A stretch of 61,291 bases of DNA from DASYAE01 sp036501535 (GCA_036501535.1 DASYAE010000174.1:1-61291); one strand, 5' to 3'. Counted from the first letter of the stretch, positions 27,400 through 36,813 are shown. Translations and numbers: made by a program. The notes: generated by a model from the sequence alone, not told the origin.

Positions 27400-27609
27400 A
27401 TGACCGCGCGTACGCCTGAGGCGGAACCGCTGCTCACCCCGGCGGAGGTCGCCACGATGTTCCGGGTCGACCCCAAGACGGTCACCCGCTGGGCCAAAGC
27501 CGGCAAGCTCACGTCGATCCGCACCCTCGGCGGCCACCGCCGCTACCGGGAGACGGAGGTTCGCGCCCTGCTGGCCGGCGTGGTGCCGACCCAGCGCGGC
27601 GAGAGCTGA
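27400..27609 (+). CDS. bldC: Developmental regulator BldC (MerR-like)
   Basis: A 69-residue DNA-binding protein consisting of one MerR-like winged helix. The sequence (LLTPAEVATMFRVDPKTVTR, WAKAGKLTSIRTLGGHRRYR) is almost the same as Streptomyces BldC as I remember it, differing at a few positions near the C-terminus. BldC delays entry into sporulation by binding cooperatively to direct repeats in promoters. It has no dimerisation or effector domain. ATG 27400 follows GGAGGAGG. It is monocistronic and convergent with the threonine-dehydratase-like gene. Confidence 0.97.
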   Translation: MTARTPEAEPLLTPAEVATMFRVDPKTVTRWAKAGKLTSIRTLGGHRRYRETEVRALLAGVVPTQRGES

Positions 27610-27620
27610 CGCAGCGCCAC

Positions 27621-27661
27621 CCCGGGCCGAGTTCCGCACACGACCGCGGTACCGGCCCGGG
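27621..27661 (+). terminator. Hairpin after bldC
   Basis: CCCGGGCC (27621-27628) pairs with GGCCCGGG (27654-27661) around a loop of 25 nt that can itself fold (CCGC/GCGG). It starts 12 bp past the bldC stop. Confidence 0.5.
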
Positions 27662-27818
27662 CATCACCCACAGCACCACCCGAACGGGGTTTTGACGCCG
27701 GCGGCCCGGACACTGCCTGAGCGGCCGTCGGCTACGGGATCGGGGACGGGGACGAAGCACTTGCGGTGAGAGTCGCTCGCGCCTGAGCTGACCGCCCCGG
27801 GGATCGGGATCACGGGGA

Positions 27819-28781
27819 TCACGCAGCGTCCTGTGTCAACGACGCGCAGAGATACGCCGGGTCGATGTTCCCGCCCGAGACCACCGCGACCGTCCGGCCG
27901 CCGGGCAGCTCGTCCGCGCAGAAGAGGGCCGCCGCGGGGGCGACCGCACCGCTCGGCTCGGCGACCACGTGCGCGGTGCGGGCCAGCTCCGCGACCGCGT
28001 CCGAAATCTGTCGCTCCGTCACCGTCACGATGCCGTCGAGCCGCGCATTCAGGTGCTCGAAGGTCAGGTCCGACAGGTTCGTCCGCAGCCCGTCCGCATC
28101 GGTCCGGCCGGTCCGCTCAGCCGGCCACACCACCCGGGCGCCGCCGCGCAGCCCTTCGGCCGCATCCGCGGCCAGCTCCGGCTCGACCCCGACCACCCGC
28201 GCCCGTGGTGCCAGGGCCTTGACGGCGGTCGCCACCCCGGAGGACAGCCCGCCGCCGCCCACCGGAACCAGCACAGTCTCCACGTCAGGCAGGTCTTCGA
28301 CGATCTCCACACCCACCGTGCCCTGCCCCGCGATGATGGCCGGCAAATCGTAGGGCGGAATCAGTGTGTAACCGAGCTCTTCGGCCAAGGCGCGGGCACG
28401 CGGCTCCCGCTGCACCGCCGGGACCATCTCGATACGCGCGCCCCACAAGCGCGTCGCGGCGACCTTCAGCTCGCGTGCGTTGTCCGGCATGACCACGACG
28501 CACGGGATGCCCAGGCTCTGTGCCGCATGCGCCAGCGCCTGGCCGTGGTTGCCCGAGGAGTGCGTGACCACGCCGGGCAGGCTGCCCTGCGCGGCGAGCG
28601 AGCGGACCGCGTTGTTGGCGCCGCGGACCTTGAAGGACCCGGTCGGCTGGAAGCACTCCGGCTTCAGCCACAGGCCGTTGCCGCCCTGTGTACCGGACGG
28701 ATAGGGGAGCAGCGGCGTGCGCAGCGCGATCCCCTTGAGCGCCGCCTTCGCGGCCAGCACGTCCTCGATGCCGATCAGCAC
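27819..28781 (-). CDS. PLP-dependent threonine/serine dehydratase-like enzyme
   Basis: A 320-residue fold-type II PLP enzyme. The Schiff-base Lys is in CFQPTGSFKVRGANNAV, the substrate loop is THSSGNHGQALA, the phosphate-binding Gly cluster is PVGGGGLSSGV, and VSGGNIDPAYL closes the active site. There is no C-terminal ACT domain, so it is the short catabolic type or a serine racemase-like enzyme rather than the allosteric biosynthetic dehydratase. ATG 28781. It is divergent from the amidohydrolase gene (147 bp between). Threonine, serine or 3-hydroxyaspartate are possible substrates. Confidence 0.88.
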   Translation of the reverse strand: MLIGIEDVLAAKAALKGIALRTPLLPYPSGTQGGNGLWLKPECFQPTGSFKVRGANNAVRSLAAQGSLPGVVTHSSGNHGQALAHAAQSLGIPCVVVMPDNARELKVAATRLWGARIEMVPAVQREPRARALAEELGYTLIPPYDLPAIIAGQGTVGVEIVEDLPDVETVLVPVGGGGLSSGVATAVKALAPRARVVGVEPELAADAAEGLRGGARVVWPAERTGRTDADGLRTNLSDLTFEHLNARLDGIVTVTERQISDAVAELARTAHVVAEPSGAVAPAAALFCADELPGGRTVAVVSGGNIDPAYLCASLTQDAA

Positions 28782-28928
28782 GGCCGAAGCCTATCGGCCG
28801 CACCCGAGCGCACGTGAATCGCGGCGGCTGGCGTCTCGTCAGATGTGTGGCGTTACCGCCGCTTCGGGTGTTAGTGCAGTAAGTGAATAGGTGCCACTGA
28901 TTCCGGACGAAGCCGGGAGCCCGCCCCG

Positions 28929-30611
28929 ATGAACCCGCTGATGAACCCGCCGACGGACGCCGACGCCGCACGCGCGGACCTCCTGTTCGACAACGGCCCG
29001 GTCTTCGCGGCCGACGGCGGTGCCGCGCCGGTCCGGCAGGCGGTGGCGGTGCGCGGCGGCCGCATCGCGGCGGTCGGACCGGAGGCGCGCGAGTTGGCCG
29101 GGCCCGGTACCGAGCACATCGATCTGGCCGGACGGCTGCTGGTCCCCGGGTTTCAGGACGCGCACGTCCACGCGGTCTTCGGCGGGTTCGAACTCGGGCG
29201 CTGCGATCTGAGCGAGCTGTATGGCGCTGATGCTTATACGGCTGCGGTCGCCGAATATGCACGGGCCGAGCCGGAGCTGGAGTGGATCACCGGCAGCGGC
29301 TGGTCGCTCGGCGCGTTCCCCGGCGGCCGGCCCACGGCCGCGCTGCTCGACGCGGTCGTGCCCGACCGGCCGGTGTTCCTGGTCAACCGGGACCACCACG
29401 GCGCCTGGGTCAACAGCAGGGCCCTGAGCATGGCCGGAATCGGGCCGGACGCCGCGGACCCGGCCGACGGGCGGATCGAGCGGGACGCGCGCGGCGAGCC
29501 GACCGGCATGCTGCAGGAGGGTGCGGTGGCGCTGGTCGAGCGGCTGCTACCGGAGCCGGCCCCGGACGAGTTCGACCGGGCGCTCGACCGCGCGCAGGCG
29601 CTGCTGCACGCATACGGCATCACCGGCTGGCAGGACGCGCTGATCGGCGCCGCGCTCGGCGTGAAGGACAACTACGACGCCTACCTGCGTGCGGCCGAAT
29701 CGGGCCGGCTCACCGCGCGGGTGCGCGGCGCGCTGTGGTGGGAGCGGGACCGCGGCGCCGAGCAGATCGAGTGGCTGGTCGCCCGGCGCGGGCGCGGGCG
29801 GGGCGCCGGGAACGGCCGGTTCGATCCGGGAAGTGTGAAGATCATGCAGGACGGCATCATCGAGAACGGCACCGCCGCGCTGGGCTCGCCGTATCTCGAG
29901 CGCTCGTCCACGCCCACGTCCGCCGGAAACAGCGGCCTGAGTTTCGTGGATCCCGAACTGCTGCGCGGATACGTGTCCGAACTCGACCGGCTCGGCTTCC
30001 AGGTGCACTTCCACGCGCTCGGCGACCGGGCGGTGCGCGAGGCCCTGGACGCGATCGAGGCCGCGCTCGCCGCGAACGGCCCGTCGGCAAACCGGCACCA
30101 CCTCGCCCACCTGCAGGTCGTCCATCCCGACGACCTGCCGCGCTTCGCCGCGCTCGGCGCCGCGGCGAACATCCAGCCGCTGTGGGCCTGTCACGAGCCG
30201 CAGATGGACGGGCTCTGCATCCCGGTCCTCGGCCCGGAGCGCAGCGCGTGGCAGTACCCGTTCAAGTCGCTGCTGGCCGCCGGCGCCGTCCTCGCCGCGG
30301 GCAGCGACTGGCCGGTGACCAGCCCCGATCCGATCGCCGGGATCCACGTGGCGGTCAACCGGACCGCTCCCGGCGAGCACGCGCCGCCGCTGGTCCCGGC
30401 CGAGCGGCTGACCCTCGCCGAGGCGGTCACCGCCTACACGGCCGGCGCGGCGCGGGTCAACCATGCCGACGCGACCGGCCGGATCGTCCCGGGGCTGCTC
30501 GCCGATCTCGCCGTGCTGGACCGCGATCCGTTCGCCGGCCCGGCCGAGGCGATCCACGAGACCCGGGTGCTGGCGACCTACGTCGACGGCGAGGTGGTCT
30601 ATGCCGCCTGA
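28929..30611 (+). CDS. YtcJ-like amidohydrolase
   Basis: A 560-residue metal-dependent hydrolase of the amidohydrolase superfamily. The composite beta domain spans both ends (AVAVRGGRIAAVGPEAREL and GLLADLAVLDRDPFAGPAEA). The metal site motif DAHVHAVFGG is near 80, KIMQDGIIENGTAA near 310, HFHALGDRAVREALDAI near 360, and the final Asp in AAGSDWPVTSPDP near 460. Members hydrolyse amides or formamides of unknown natural origin. ATG 28929. It stands alone, ending in a hairpin convergent with the DUF2000 gene. Confidence 0.9.
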   Translation: MNPLMNPPTDADAARADLLFDNGPVFAADGGAAPVRQAVAVRGGRIAAVGPEARELAGPGTEHIDLAGRLLVPGFQDAHVHAVFGGFELGRCDLSELYGADAYTAAVAEYARAEPELEWITGSGWSLGAFPGGRPTAALLDAVVPDRPVFLVNRDHHGAWVNSRALSMAGIGPDAADPADGRIERDARGEPTGMLQEGAVALVERLLPEPAPDEFDRALDRAQALLHAYGITGWQDALIGAALGVKDNYDAYLRAAESGRLTARVRGALWWERDRGAEQIEWLVARRGRGRGAGNGRFDPGSVKIMQDGIIENGTAALGSPYLERSSTPTSAGNSGLSFVDPELLRGYVSELDRLGFQVHFHALGDRAVREALDAIEAALAANGPSANRHHLAHLQVVHPDDLPRFAALGAAANIQPLWACHEPQMDGLCIPVLGPERSAWQYPFKSLLAAGAVLAAGSDWPVTSPDPIAGIHVAVNRTAPGEHAPPLVPAERLTLAEAVTAYTAGAARVNHADATGRIVPGLLADLAVLDRDPFAGPAEAIHETRVLATYVDGEVVYAA

Positions 30612-30626
30612 CGGCGTCTGACAACG

Positions 30627-30643
30627 CCTGACACTGCGTCAGG
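30627..30643. terminator. Short hairpin between convergent genes
   Basis: CCTGAC (30627-30632) and GTCAGG (30638-30643) with a 5-nt loop fill the 33-bp space between the amidohydrolase and DUF2000 stops. The motif CTGAC recurs nearby (30609-30612, 30618-30622). Confidence 0.5.
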
Positions 30644-30644
30644 G

Positions 30645-31106
30645 TCAGGGATGCTTCGCCGCGCCCTTCATGATCTTGTCCACCGCGTTGCGCGGCCCGA
30701 ACACGCCGAGGCCGACCAGGTCGAGCTGGTCGCGCGGCACGGCCCGCACCGCGGCGCGGTTGTCCCGGTCGTTTCCGGTGCCGAACATGTCGTGGATGTA
30801 GACGGCCGGTTCCAACTCCCGCGCCAGCGCCCGCGCGTGCGCCGCGGTCAGCGTCTCCTTCCCGCCGACCAGCACCACGACCGGCTGCCGGAACATCGGC
30901 GGGTAGAGCGTGCCGTCGGCGTCCTGATACCGCTCGCCGATCGTCTCCGCGTGCGCCGCCGCGATGCCGCTCATCAGGAAGGAGCACACGTTCAGCTCCT
31001 GCCAGGCGGCCAGGTCGTCGCGCAGCAGCACCGCGATCTTGGTGTCGAAGCGGATCGGCTCCGCCTCGCTGCCCGCTGTGTCGTTCGCGCTGTTCATGTC
31101 GCTCAT
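30645..31106 (-). CDS. DUF2000-family protein (peptidyl-tRNA hydrolase 2-like fold)
   Basis: A 153-residue soluble protein. It matches the DUF2000 pattern: KIAVLLRDDLAAWQELNVCS, SFLMSGIAAAH, QPVVVLVGGKETLTAAHARA and YIHDMFGTGNDRDNRAAV. The family adopts a fold like peptidyl-tRNA hydrolase 2, but activity is not established. An upstream in-frame region extends to 31268, but the ATG at 31106 (MSDMNSAND) is at the start of a plausible protein and leaves room from the lipoprotein gene. Function unknown. Confidence 0.8.
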   Translation of the reverse strand: MSDMNSANDTAGSEAEPIRFDTKIAVLLRDDLAAWQELNVCSFLMSGIAAAHAETIGERYQDADGTLYPPMFRQPVVVLVGGKETLTAAHARALARELEPAVYIHDMFGTGNDRDNRAAVRAVPRDQLDLVGLGVFGPRNAVDKIMKGAAKHP

Positions 31107-31200
31107 GGACCGACCCTGCCGCACCGGCGCCGCGTGGTTCTTGTACGTTCTTGACCCGGCCCCGCCGAACGGCGGCCTCGCGGCGGCGCGACAGGCCGGC

Positions 31201-32121
31201 TCAGCCCTCCGGCTGATAGACGATGCCGCTGGTCGCGGAGCGCGTGCTCGGGCCGAGGTGCACCACATACCACTCGCCGCGCCAGGAGATCAGCGAGAAG
31301 ATCCCGAACGAGGCGGTGTGCCCATCCACTTGGTAGACCAGCCGGGTGCCGAGGAGCCGGTAGTAAGAGCCCTTGTTGAACTCGGTTCCGGGCGTGATCC
31401 ACTGCGCCTGACCGGCCGGCACCTGCACGTCCACCAGCTTCGCGTTCGCCGCGTCGGGCCCGAGCTGGTCGTGCGCCGCCTTGATGTCCAGGTCGTACCA
31501 GGCCAGCAGCCGGTTCCGGTAGTCCCCCGCCGCATCCGGGATCGCCTTGACCTGCCGGTAGGCGGCCAGCGGGAAGAAGAAGCCGTGCGCCGGCGCCGGA
31601 TCGTCGTGCACGATGGCCTGCCACAGCGCCTGCACGCCGGCCCGGAACCACGGGTCGTCGGTGCTCGGCAGAACCATGGTCTGCGGCAGCGTTCCCGGGT
31701 CGGGCAGCGTTCCCAGGCCGAGGCCGGCAGATGCTGAGCCGCTCGAGCTCGCCGCCGCGGCACTCGCGCCGGCGCTGGTGCTCGCGCTGCCGCTCGCGCC
31801 GACGTCCGGAGCGTTCGCGCCTCCGCTTGCGCCGGCTTCGGCGTTCGCGACGGCGGCCTGTGCGGCCGGCTCGGCCGCCGCGCTCGCCGCCCTGCCGATC
31901 GCCGAAGCCGCAGTGGCCACGGCGCTCGACGCGTGGATCGTGCCGCCGCTGCAGCCGTTCACGAGCAGCGCCGCCGCCGAAGCCGCCGAAAGCGCGATCG
32001 CGCCCACCAGGCCCGTCTTGAACGTCGGCCGGGGCTTGCGCACGGCTCCCTCGAGCGCGGCGGGCTTGAGGGCCGCCCGGTGCCGGGCCGGCTCCCGTCC
32101 CGTGACGTCATGCCCGGTCAT
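31201..32121 (-). CDS. Secreted lipoprotein of unknown function
   Basis: A 306-residue protein. A basic N-terminal stretch of about 35 residues leads to a hydrophobic segment (TGLVGAIALSAASAAALLV) and a lipobox-like NGC, predicting a lipid-anchored exported protein. An Ala/Ser/Gly-rich linker (about 60-145) follows, as in surface proteins that span the wall. The C-terminal domain (about 150-306) is globular, with WFRAGVQALWQAIVHDDPA and LISWRGEWYVVHLGP, and no recognised catalytic site. The N-terminal extension is long for a signal peptide, so an internal start is possible. Head-to-head with the CAP gene, 269 bp apart. Confidence 0.8.
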   Translation of the reverse strand: MTGHDVTGREPARHRAALKPAALEGAVRKPRPTFKTGLVGAIALSAASAAALLVNGCSGGTIHASSAVATAASAIGRAASAAAEPAAQAAVANAEAGASGGANAPDVGASGSASTSAGASAAAASSSGSASAGLGLGTLPDPGTLPQTMVLPSTDDPWFRAGVQALWQAIVHDDPAPAHGFFFPLAAYRQVKAIPDAAGDYRNRLLAWYDLDIKAAHDQLGPDAANAKLVDVQVPAGQAQWITPGTEFNKGSYYRLLGTRLVYQVDGHTASFGIFSLISWRGEWYVVHLGPSTRSATSGIVYQPEG

Positions 32122-32390
32122 ACGCGTCGCCGCCCTCCTGGAGCCCGGATCGAAGTGCCGGTAACACTCTGCGTGAGGCTTCGACCACGGACCCGGCGGC
32201 GCTCCGGGAATCGTCGCATGAATAACCGGTTCGGGCTAACCGTTGCCGACGCGTGACCAGTCCGCTGATGCAGCCTTATATATCCGATAACTCATTCGTC
32301 AGGTGCGCCCGCAGTAGGCAAGGGGAGGGTAAAGGCACTCCCAAGGGATGTATCCCGCGCTCTTGGCCCGGTGGTACCGTGCGGAAACCC

Positions 32391-33266
32391 ATGAATCCAC
32401 GCGACGATCCGGGGATCCCGAGGATGATCGAGCCCGAATTCGAGGCCGAGGCGCGCCCGGACCGGCCGCACCGGCACCGGCATCGCCGGCGCAAGCCGCG
32501 CGTGGTCGCGGCGATATTCGTGCTCCCGACGTTGTTCCTGGTCACCGGCTTCATAGCAGTGACCGAGATGAAGGGCTCGGCCGCGTCGGGCAACGGCGGG
32601 CTGGGCCATCCCGGCGGCATACCCGGCTCTTCCGCGTCGGCCTCCGGAAACCCGGGCGCCCGAATATCCGGCTCGCCCGACGCGTCGCCCTCGTCCTCTC
32701 CAAGTCCCTCCGCATCCGCCAGCCCGTCCGCCGCGGATTCCGCTTCTGCGCCGGCCATGACACAGGCCGCCGAGCAGCCCGAGCAGGCGCCACCCTCCTC
32801 GGCCCAGTCCGCCCCCGGCGGCGGCACCACCTCCGTGGACCAGCAGGTCGAGCAGCAGGTCTTCGATCTGATCAACCAGGAGCGCGCACAGAACGGGCTG
32901 CCCGCCTACACGCTCTCCGCAGATCTGACGGACAGCGCGACCGCGCACAACAACGAGATGGCCGCCGGCTGCGGCCTCTCGCATCAGTGCCCTGGCGAAC
33001 CGCCGATCGGCACCCGGGAGACCGACGCCGGCGTCACCTGGACCAGCGCCGGCGAGAACATCGGCGAGGGCGGCCCGGTCTCGGCCACCGAGTCCTCCGA
33101 GGCGCAGATGGCGCTCGGCCTGACCACCTCGATGTACAACGAGCAGCCGCCGGACGACGGCCACCGGCTCAATATCCTGAGCTCCTCGTACACCGAGGTC
33201 GGCATCGCGGTGACGGTGGACTCCTCCGGCACGCTGTGGCTGACCCAGGACTTCGCCGGGGACTGA
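32391..33266 (+). CDS. CAP-domain (SCP/PR-1) exported protein
   Basis: A 291-residue protein with one N-terminal membrane segment (VVAAIFVLPTLFLVTGFIAV, about 43-62) after an Arg/His-rich cytoplasmic start. A Ser/Pro/Ala-rich linker (about 75-155) leads to a C-terminal CAP domain (about 160-291): VFDLINQERAQNGLPAYTL, LTDSATAHNNEM, TSAGENIGEGG and DGHRLNILSSSYTEVGIAV. The CAP cavity His and Glu positions (H in TAHNNEM, E in AGENIG, H in DGHRL) are present. Bacterial CAP proteins are extracytoplasmic and of varied, mostly unknown roles. ATG 32391 is preferred; the frame is open farther upstream. Confidence 0.88.
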   Translation: MNPRDDPGIPRMIEPEFEAEARPDRPHRHRHRRRKPRVVAAIFVLPTLFLVTGFIAVTEMKGSAASGNGGLGHPGGIPGSSASASGNPGARISGSPDASPSSSPSPSASASPSAADSASAPAMTQAAEQPEQAPPSSAQSAPGGGTTSVDQQVEQQVFDLINQERAQNGLPAYTLSADLTDSATAHNNEMAAGCGLSHQCPGEPPIGTRETDAGVTWTSAGENIGEGGPVSATESSEAQMALGLTTSMYNEQPPDDGHRLNILSSSYTEVGIAVTVDSSGTLWLTQDFAGD

Positions 33267-33291
33267 CCGGTCCGATACGGCTCAATACGAC

Positions 33292-36207
33292 TCACGGCTC
33301 GATGAACCGGGAGAGCTCCGACCGGGCCGCCACGCCGAGCTTCGGGTAGGCCTTGTACAGGTGGTACCCGACCGTGCGCGGGCTCAGGAACAGCCGGGCC
33401 GCGATCTCCTTGTTGGCCAGGCCCTGCGCGGCGAGCCGGACGATCTGCAGCTCCTGCGGGGTGAGCGCGGCCAGGGGACCGGCGGCCGCGGGCCGGCCCG
33501 GTCTGCCCGGTTTGCCGTGTGTCGCCGCGCCGCCGGCCGCGTCGAGCTCCGCCCGGGCACGCGCCGCCCAGGGCTCCGCCCCGAGCCGTTCGAACGTCTC
33601 GGCGGCTGCCTCCAAATGCACGCGGGCCTGGGCCTTGCGTTGCTCCCGGCGGAGCCACTCGCCGTACAGCAGCCGGCTTCGGGCCTGCTCGAGCGGCCGT
33701 TCGGGCACTGCGATGGAGGCCGTGTAGCAGGCCTCGATCTCCGAGGGCTGTGACGACTCGGCGGCACTGGCGAGCAGCGCGGAGCACCGCTGCCGCAGCG
33801 CCTCGGCCCACGGCTGCCGCGTGTGCGCCGCCCACGCGGTGAAGTGCCGCATCGGCTCCGCGGCCCGCTCCGGAGCCCCGGCCCGCACCGCGGCCTCCAC
33901 GAGATCGGGCACCGCGCGCAGCGCCGCGACGTGGTGCCGGGTCGCGTTCGTGCCGGCCAGCTGCTCGAGCCGGGCCAGCGCCGGCTCGGTGCGGCCGTAT
34001 CCCAGGTCGAGCACGGCCAGCGCCCACTCGGCCCACGACCGCCCCGGCGCGAATCCGCCCTCTGCGACCGCGGCGGCGGCCAGGCTGCGGCAGCGCTCCT
34101 CATCGCCGGCGAGCGCCGCCAGGTACGCCAGAAAGGCCTGCGCCTGGCCGGCCCAGTGCCGCTGCCCCGCGTCGGCGGCCAGCTCCAGCGCCTCGGTGCC
34201 CGACCCGAGCGCGCCGCGCAGGTCGCCCTGGAACAGCTCGGCCTCGCCAAGGAAGAACAGCACCATCATCAGCGGCCCGATATAGCCCTCGGCCCGGCCG
34301 AGGCCGGCCAGCGCGCCGGCCAGCTCGCGCGCAAAGCGGTCGTCCCCGGCGACGAGCGCGGCGCCGGAGGGCAGGACCAGGTCGGCCGGGTGCCCGGCGA
34401 GCAGGGTCCTGATCTCGCTTGCGGCCTCGGCGGGTGCGGCCAGTCCGGAGCAGTCCCGGCCCACGGCGGCGGACATTGCGGTGACCAGGTAGCGGGCGAC
34501 TGCGGCGGAGGGGTCGCCGCCCGGCCCGTCGCCGGCCGCCCGCACCGCGGCGAGCCGGTCGAGCACGTCGCGCGTTTCGGCCGCGCCGAGATACCAGCCG
34601 ACGTGCACCGCCTGGATGAGCAGCTGCCGAGCCAAAACCGGTGATGCGCCCGCATCGAGCTTGAGGACCGCCTCCGCACCATCGGTCAACAGGCGCAGGG
34701 CCTCGACCAGCGAGCCGCGCAGGAAATGCACGACGCCGAGCACCAGGGCCAGCCGCGCGGCCGGCCGCTCGTCCCCGATCCCGAACGCGTCGGCCTCCCG
34801 CAGCGCCGCCTCGGCCGTCACGGCGGCGAGGTCCAGATCCCCGGCATCTGCCGCGGCCTCGGCGGCCGACGTCAGCCGCAACACTCTGCGCACCGGATCC
34901 TGCGATAGGCGCGCGGCCTGCTGATACGCACGCGCGGCAGCCGCCACACCGAAGCGCTCCCCTGCGCGCACTGCGGTGCGTTCCAACTCCTCGGCGACGG
35001 CTTCGTCACGCCCGGTCACTGCGAGCGCGAGATGCCAGGCCCGGCGGTCGCCATCCGCGGGATGGTCGAGCACTGCGGCGAGGGCGCGGTGCGCGGCCGT
35101 GCGGTCGGCCAGTCCGGCGCTGCGATACACGGCTGCGCGCACGAGCGGATGCCGGAAGGCGAACTCGCCGGACGCAGTCTGCAGCAGCCCCGCCGCCTCG
35201 GCCGGCGCCAGATCGCCGATGTCCGCGCCGAGGGCCGTTCCCGCGCGCAGCACCGCGTCCAAGCCGTCGGAATCGCCGATCGCGCCGAGCAGCAGCAGCG
35301 TCCGCGTCGCCTGCGGCAGCCCGCTGATCTGGCCGGCGAAGGCGCTGTGCAACCGTTCGCCGAGCACCGGGATCCCGGCGTCCGGCAGCGTGTGTGTCTG
35401 TGTCTGTGTCTGTGTCTGTGTCTGTGTCTGTGTCTGCGTGGGCGCCTCGGCCGTCGCGGTCCCCGGCAGCTCGATCAGCGCGAGCGGATTGCCCGCCGCC
35501 TCGCCGAGCACGCGATAGCGCGTCGCGGGATCGAGCCCGCGCCCGTTGAGCAGCGCGGCGGCGGCCGCAGGAGCCAGCGCGGGGACGCGGAGCCGGGGCA
35601 GGCCCGCGGTGATCGCGGCGCGCTGCGGCTCGCGGGTCACGGGCTCGCGGGTCGCGAAAAGCACCGCCACGCCCTCCGAGCCCAGCCGCCGCGCCGCGAA
35701 CGCGAGGGCCTCGGCGCTGGCCCGGTCGAGCCAGTGCACGTCGTCGACGAGGCAGAGCAGCGGACGCCGCTCGGCGAGGCTCGCGAGCAGCGTGAGCACC
35801 GCAATGCCGATAAGCAGCCGAGTGCCCTGGCCCGGTGCCGGGTCGGCGGCATCGCCGCCGCTGACCCTGGTACGCAGCCCGAAAGCGCTGCGCAGCACGT
35901 CCGCCTGCCGAATCGGCAGCTCGTCGACCAGCCCCAGATGCGCGCGCAAGAGCAGGTGCAGCCCGGCGAACGGCAGCTCGGCCTCGGATTCGACGCCCCG
36001 GCAGCGCAGCACGGCCATGCCGAGATCACCGGCCCGCGCCGCAGCGGCGTCGAGCAGCGCCGTCTTGCCGATACCGGGCTCCCCGCACAGCACCAGCGCC
36101 CCGCTGCCGCCGCCGGCCGCCCGGTCCAGCAGCGCGTCGAGGGCCGCCACTTCGGCTTCGCGTCCGTACAGCATCCTTCCCGGGACCTTACCGAGAAGCG
36201 CCGACAT
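33292..36207 (-). CDS. LuxR-family regulator of LAL type (AAA/STAND ATPase)
   Basis: A large ATP-binding regulator of about 971 residues. Near the N-terminus it has GREAEVAALDALLDRAAGG and the Walker A GEPGIGKTALLDAA; Walker B is LLCLVDDVHWLD. A long helical, TPR-like middle follows. The C-terminal LuxR domain is LTPQELQIVRLAAQGLANKE, then LFLSPRTVGYHLYKAYPKL. Such regulators commonly control neighbouring secondary-metabolite or sugar genes. A (TGTGTC)n tract encodes a Thr-Gln repeat near residue 260. ATG 36207 is chosen; ATG 36174 (MLYGRE) is an alternative. Divergent from the SnoaL-like and MFS genes, its likely targets. Confidence 0.92.
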   Translation of the reverse strand: MSALLGKVPGRMLYGREAEVAALDALLDRAAGGGSGALVLCGEPGIGKTALLDAAAARAGDLGMAVLRCRGVESEAELPFAGLHLLLRAHLGLVDELPIRQADVLRSAFGLRTRVSGGDAADPAPGQGTRLLIGIAVLTLLASLAERRPLLCLVDDVHWLDRASAEALAFAARRLGSEGVAVLFATREPVTREPQRAAITAGLPRLRVPALAPAAAAALLNGRGLDPATRYRVLGEAAGNPLALIELPGTATAEAPTQTQTQTQTQTQTQTHTLPDAGIPVLGERLHSAFAGQISGLPQATRTLLLLGAIGDSDGLDAVLRAGTALGADIGDLAPAEAAGLLQTASGEFAFRHPLVRAAVYRSAGLADRTAAHRALAAVLDHPADGDRRAWHLALAVTGRDEAVAEELERTAVRAGERFGVAAAARAYQQAARLSQDPVRRVLRLTSAAEAAADAGDLDLAAVTAEAALREADAFGIGDERPAARLALVLGVVHFLRGSLVEALRLLTDGAEAVLKLDAGASPVLARQLLIQAVHVGWYLGAAETRDVLDRLAAVRAAGDGPGGDPSAAVARYLVTAMSAAVGRDCSGLAAPAEAASEIRTLLAGHPADLVLPSGAALVAGDDRFARELAGALAGLGRAEGYIGPLMMVLFFLGEAELFQGDLRGALGSGTEALELAADAGQRHWAGQAQAFLAYLAALAGDEERCRSLAAAAVAEGGFAPGRSWAEWALAVLDLGYGRTEPALARLEQLAGTNATRHHVAALRAVPDLVEAAVRAGAPERAAEPMRHFTAWAAHTRQPWAEALRQRCSALLASAAESSQPSEIEACYTASIAVPERPLEQARSRLLYGEWLRREQRKAQARVHLEAAAETFERLGAEPWAARARAELDAAGGAATHGKPGRPGRPAAAGPLAALTPQELQIVRLAAQGLANKEIAARLFLSPRTVGYHLYKAYPKLGVAARSELSRFIEP
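35393..35434 (+). repeat. Hexanucleotide microsatellite inside the LAL regulator
   Basis: Seven perfect copies of TGTGTC (plus strand), with partial units on both sides. On the coding strand it yields a Thr-Gln run. As the unit is six bases, copy changes alter length without shifting frame. Confidence 0.95.
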
Positions 36208-36311
36208 TCGTGCGGACGAATTACCTAGGCACGACGGATTCCGCGCGCCTTCCCTCTCCCTACCGTCGTGACCAGTAGGAACAACCAGCAGAAGGACGAA
36301 GGAGAACTCCC

Positions 36312-36734
36312 GTGACCGACACCGCCGCCAGCACCGCCGCCAATACCGCCACCGACGCCGCCGCGGCCGTCGCCCGCTACCTCGCCGCCTGGAACGAGAC
36401 CGACGCCGCCGCCCGCGGCAAGGCCATGGCCGCGGCATTCACCGATGACGTCACGTACGTCGACCCGCTGATGGAAGTCAGCGGCCGCGACGCGCTCGAC
36501 GCCGCCATCGCCGCCGTCCAGGCACAGTTCGCGGGCCTGGTCTTCCGCCTCGGCGACGGCCAGGGCAGCGGCCACGACGTCGACGCCCACCACGCGTTGG
36601 CCCGCTTCAGCTGGGAGCTCGGGCCGTCCGGCGGCGAGGCCCTGGCCGTGGGCTTCGACGTGGCCGAGTTCGCCGCGGACGGCCGGATCCGGTCGGTGCG
36701 CGGATTCCTCGACCGGATCCCGGACGGCATCTGA
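36312..36734 (+). CDS. SnoaL/NTF2-like small protein
   Basis: A 140-residue NTF2-like fold protein (SnoaL group). The core (about 20-140) has AVARYLAAWNETDAAARGKA, AFTDDVTYVDPLMEVSGRDA and FSWELGPSGG with a long pocket-lining pattern. It is preceded by a Thr/Ala-rich tail of 18 residues. GTG 36312 follows AAGGAG. Members are isomerases, cyclases or binding proteins; catalytic residues cannot be assigned. It precedes the MFS gene by 79 bp and is divergent from the LAL regulator. Confidence 0.85.
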   Translation: MTDTAASTAANTATDAAAAVARYLAAWNETDAAARGKAMAAAFTDDVTYVDPLMEVSGRDALDAAIAAVQAQFAGLVFRLGDGQGSGHDVDAHHALARFSWELGPSGGEALAVGFDVAEFAADGRIRSVRGFLDRIPDGI

Positions 36735-36813
36735 CCCGATCCGATCCACACCACCCGAGCCGGCCCAGCACTCAGCATCCGGCACCCGTCATCCGTCACC
36801 GAAAGGCATCGCC

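Noticed and set aside
27174..27524. Minus-strand frame of 116 residues overlapping bldC
   Set aside because: It overlaps the whole first half of bldC and has no ribosome site or recognisable domain.
32122..32390. Riboswitch (for example c-di-AMP type) upstream of the CAP-domain gene
   Set aside because: The conserved blocks expected for such a riboswitch could not be found in this 269-bp region.
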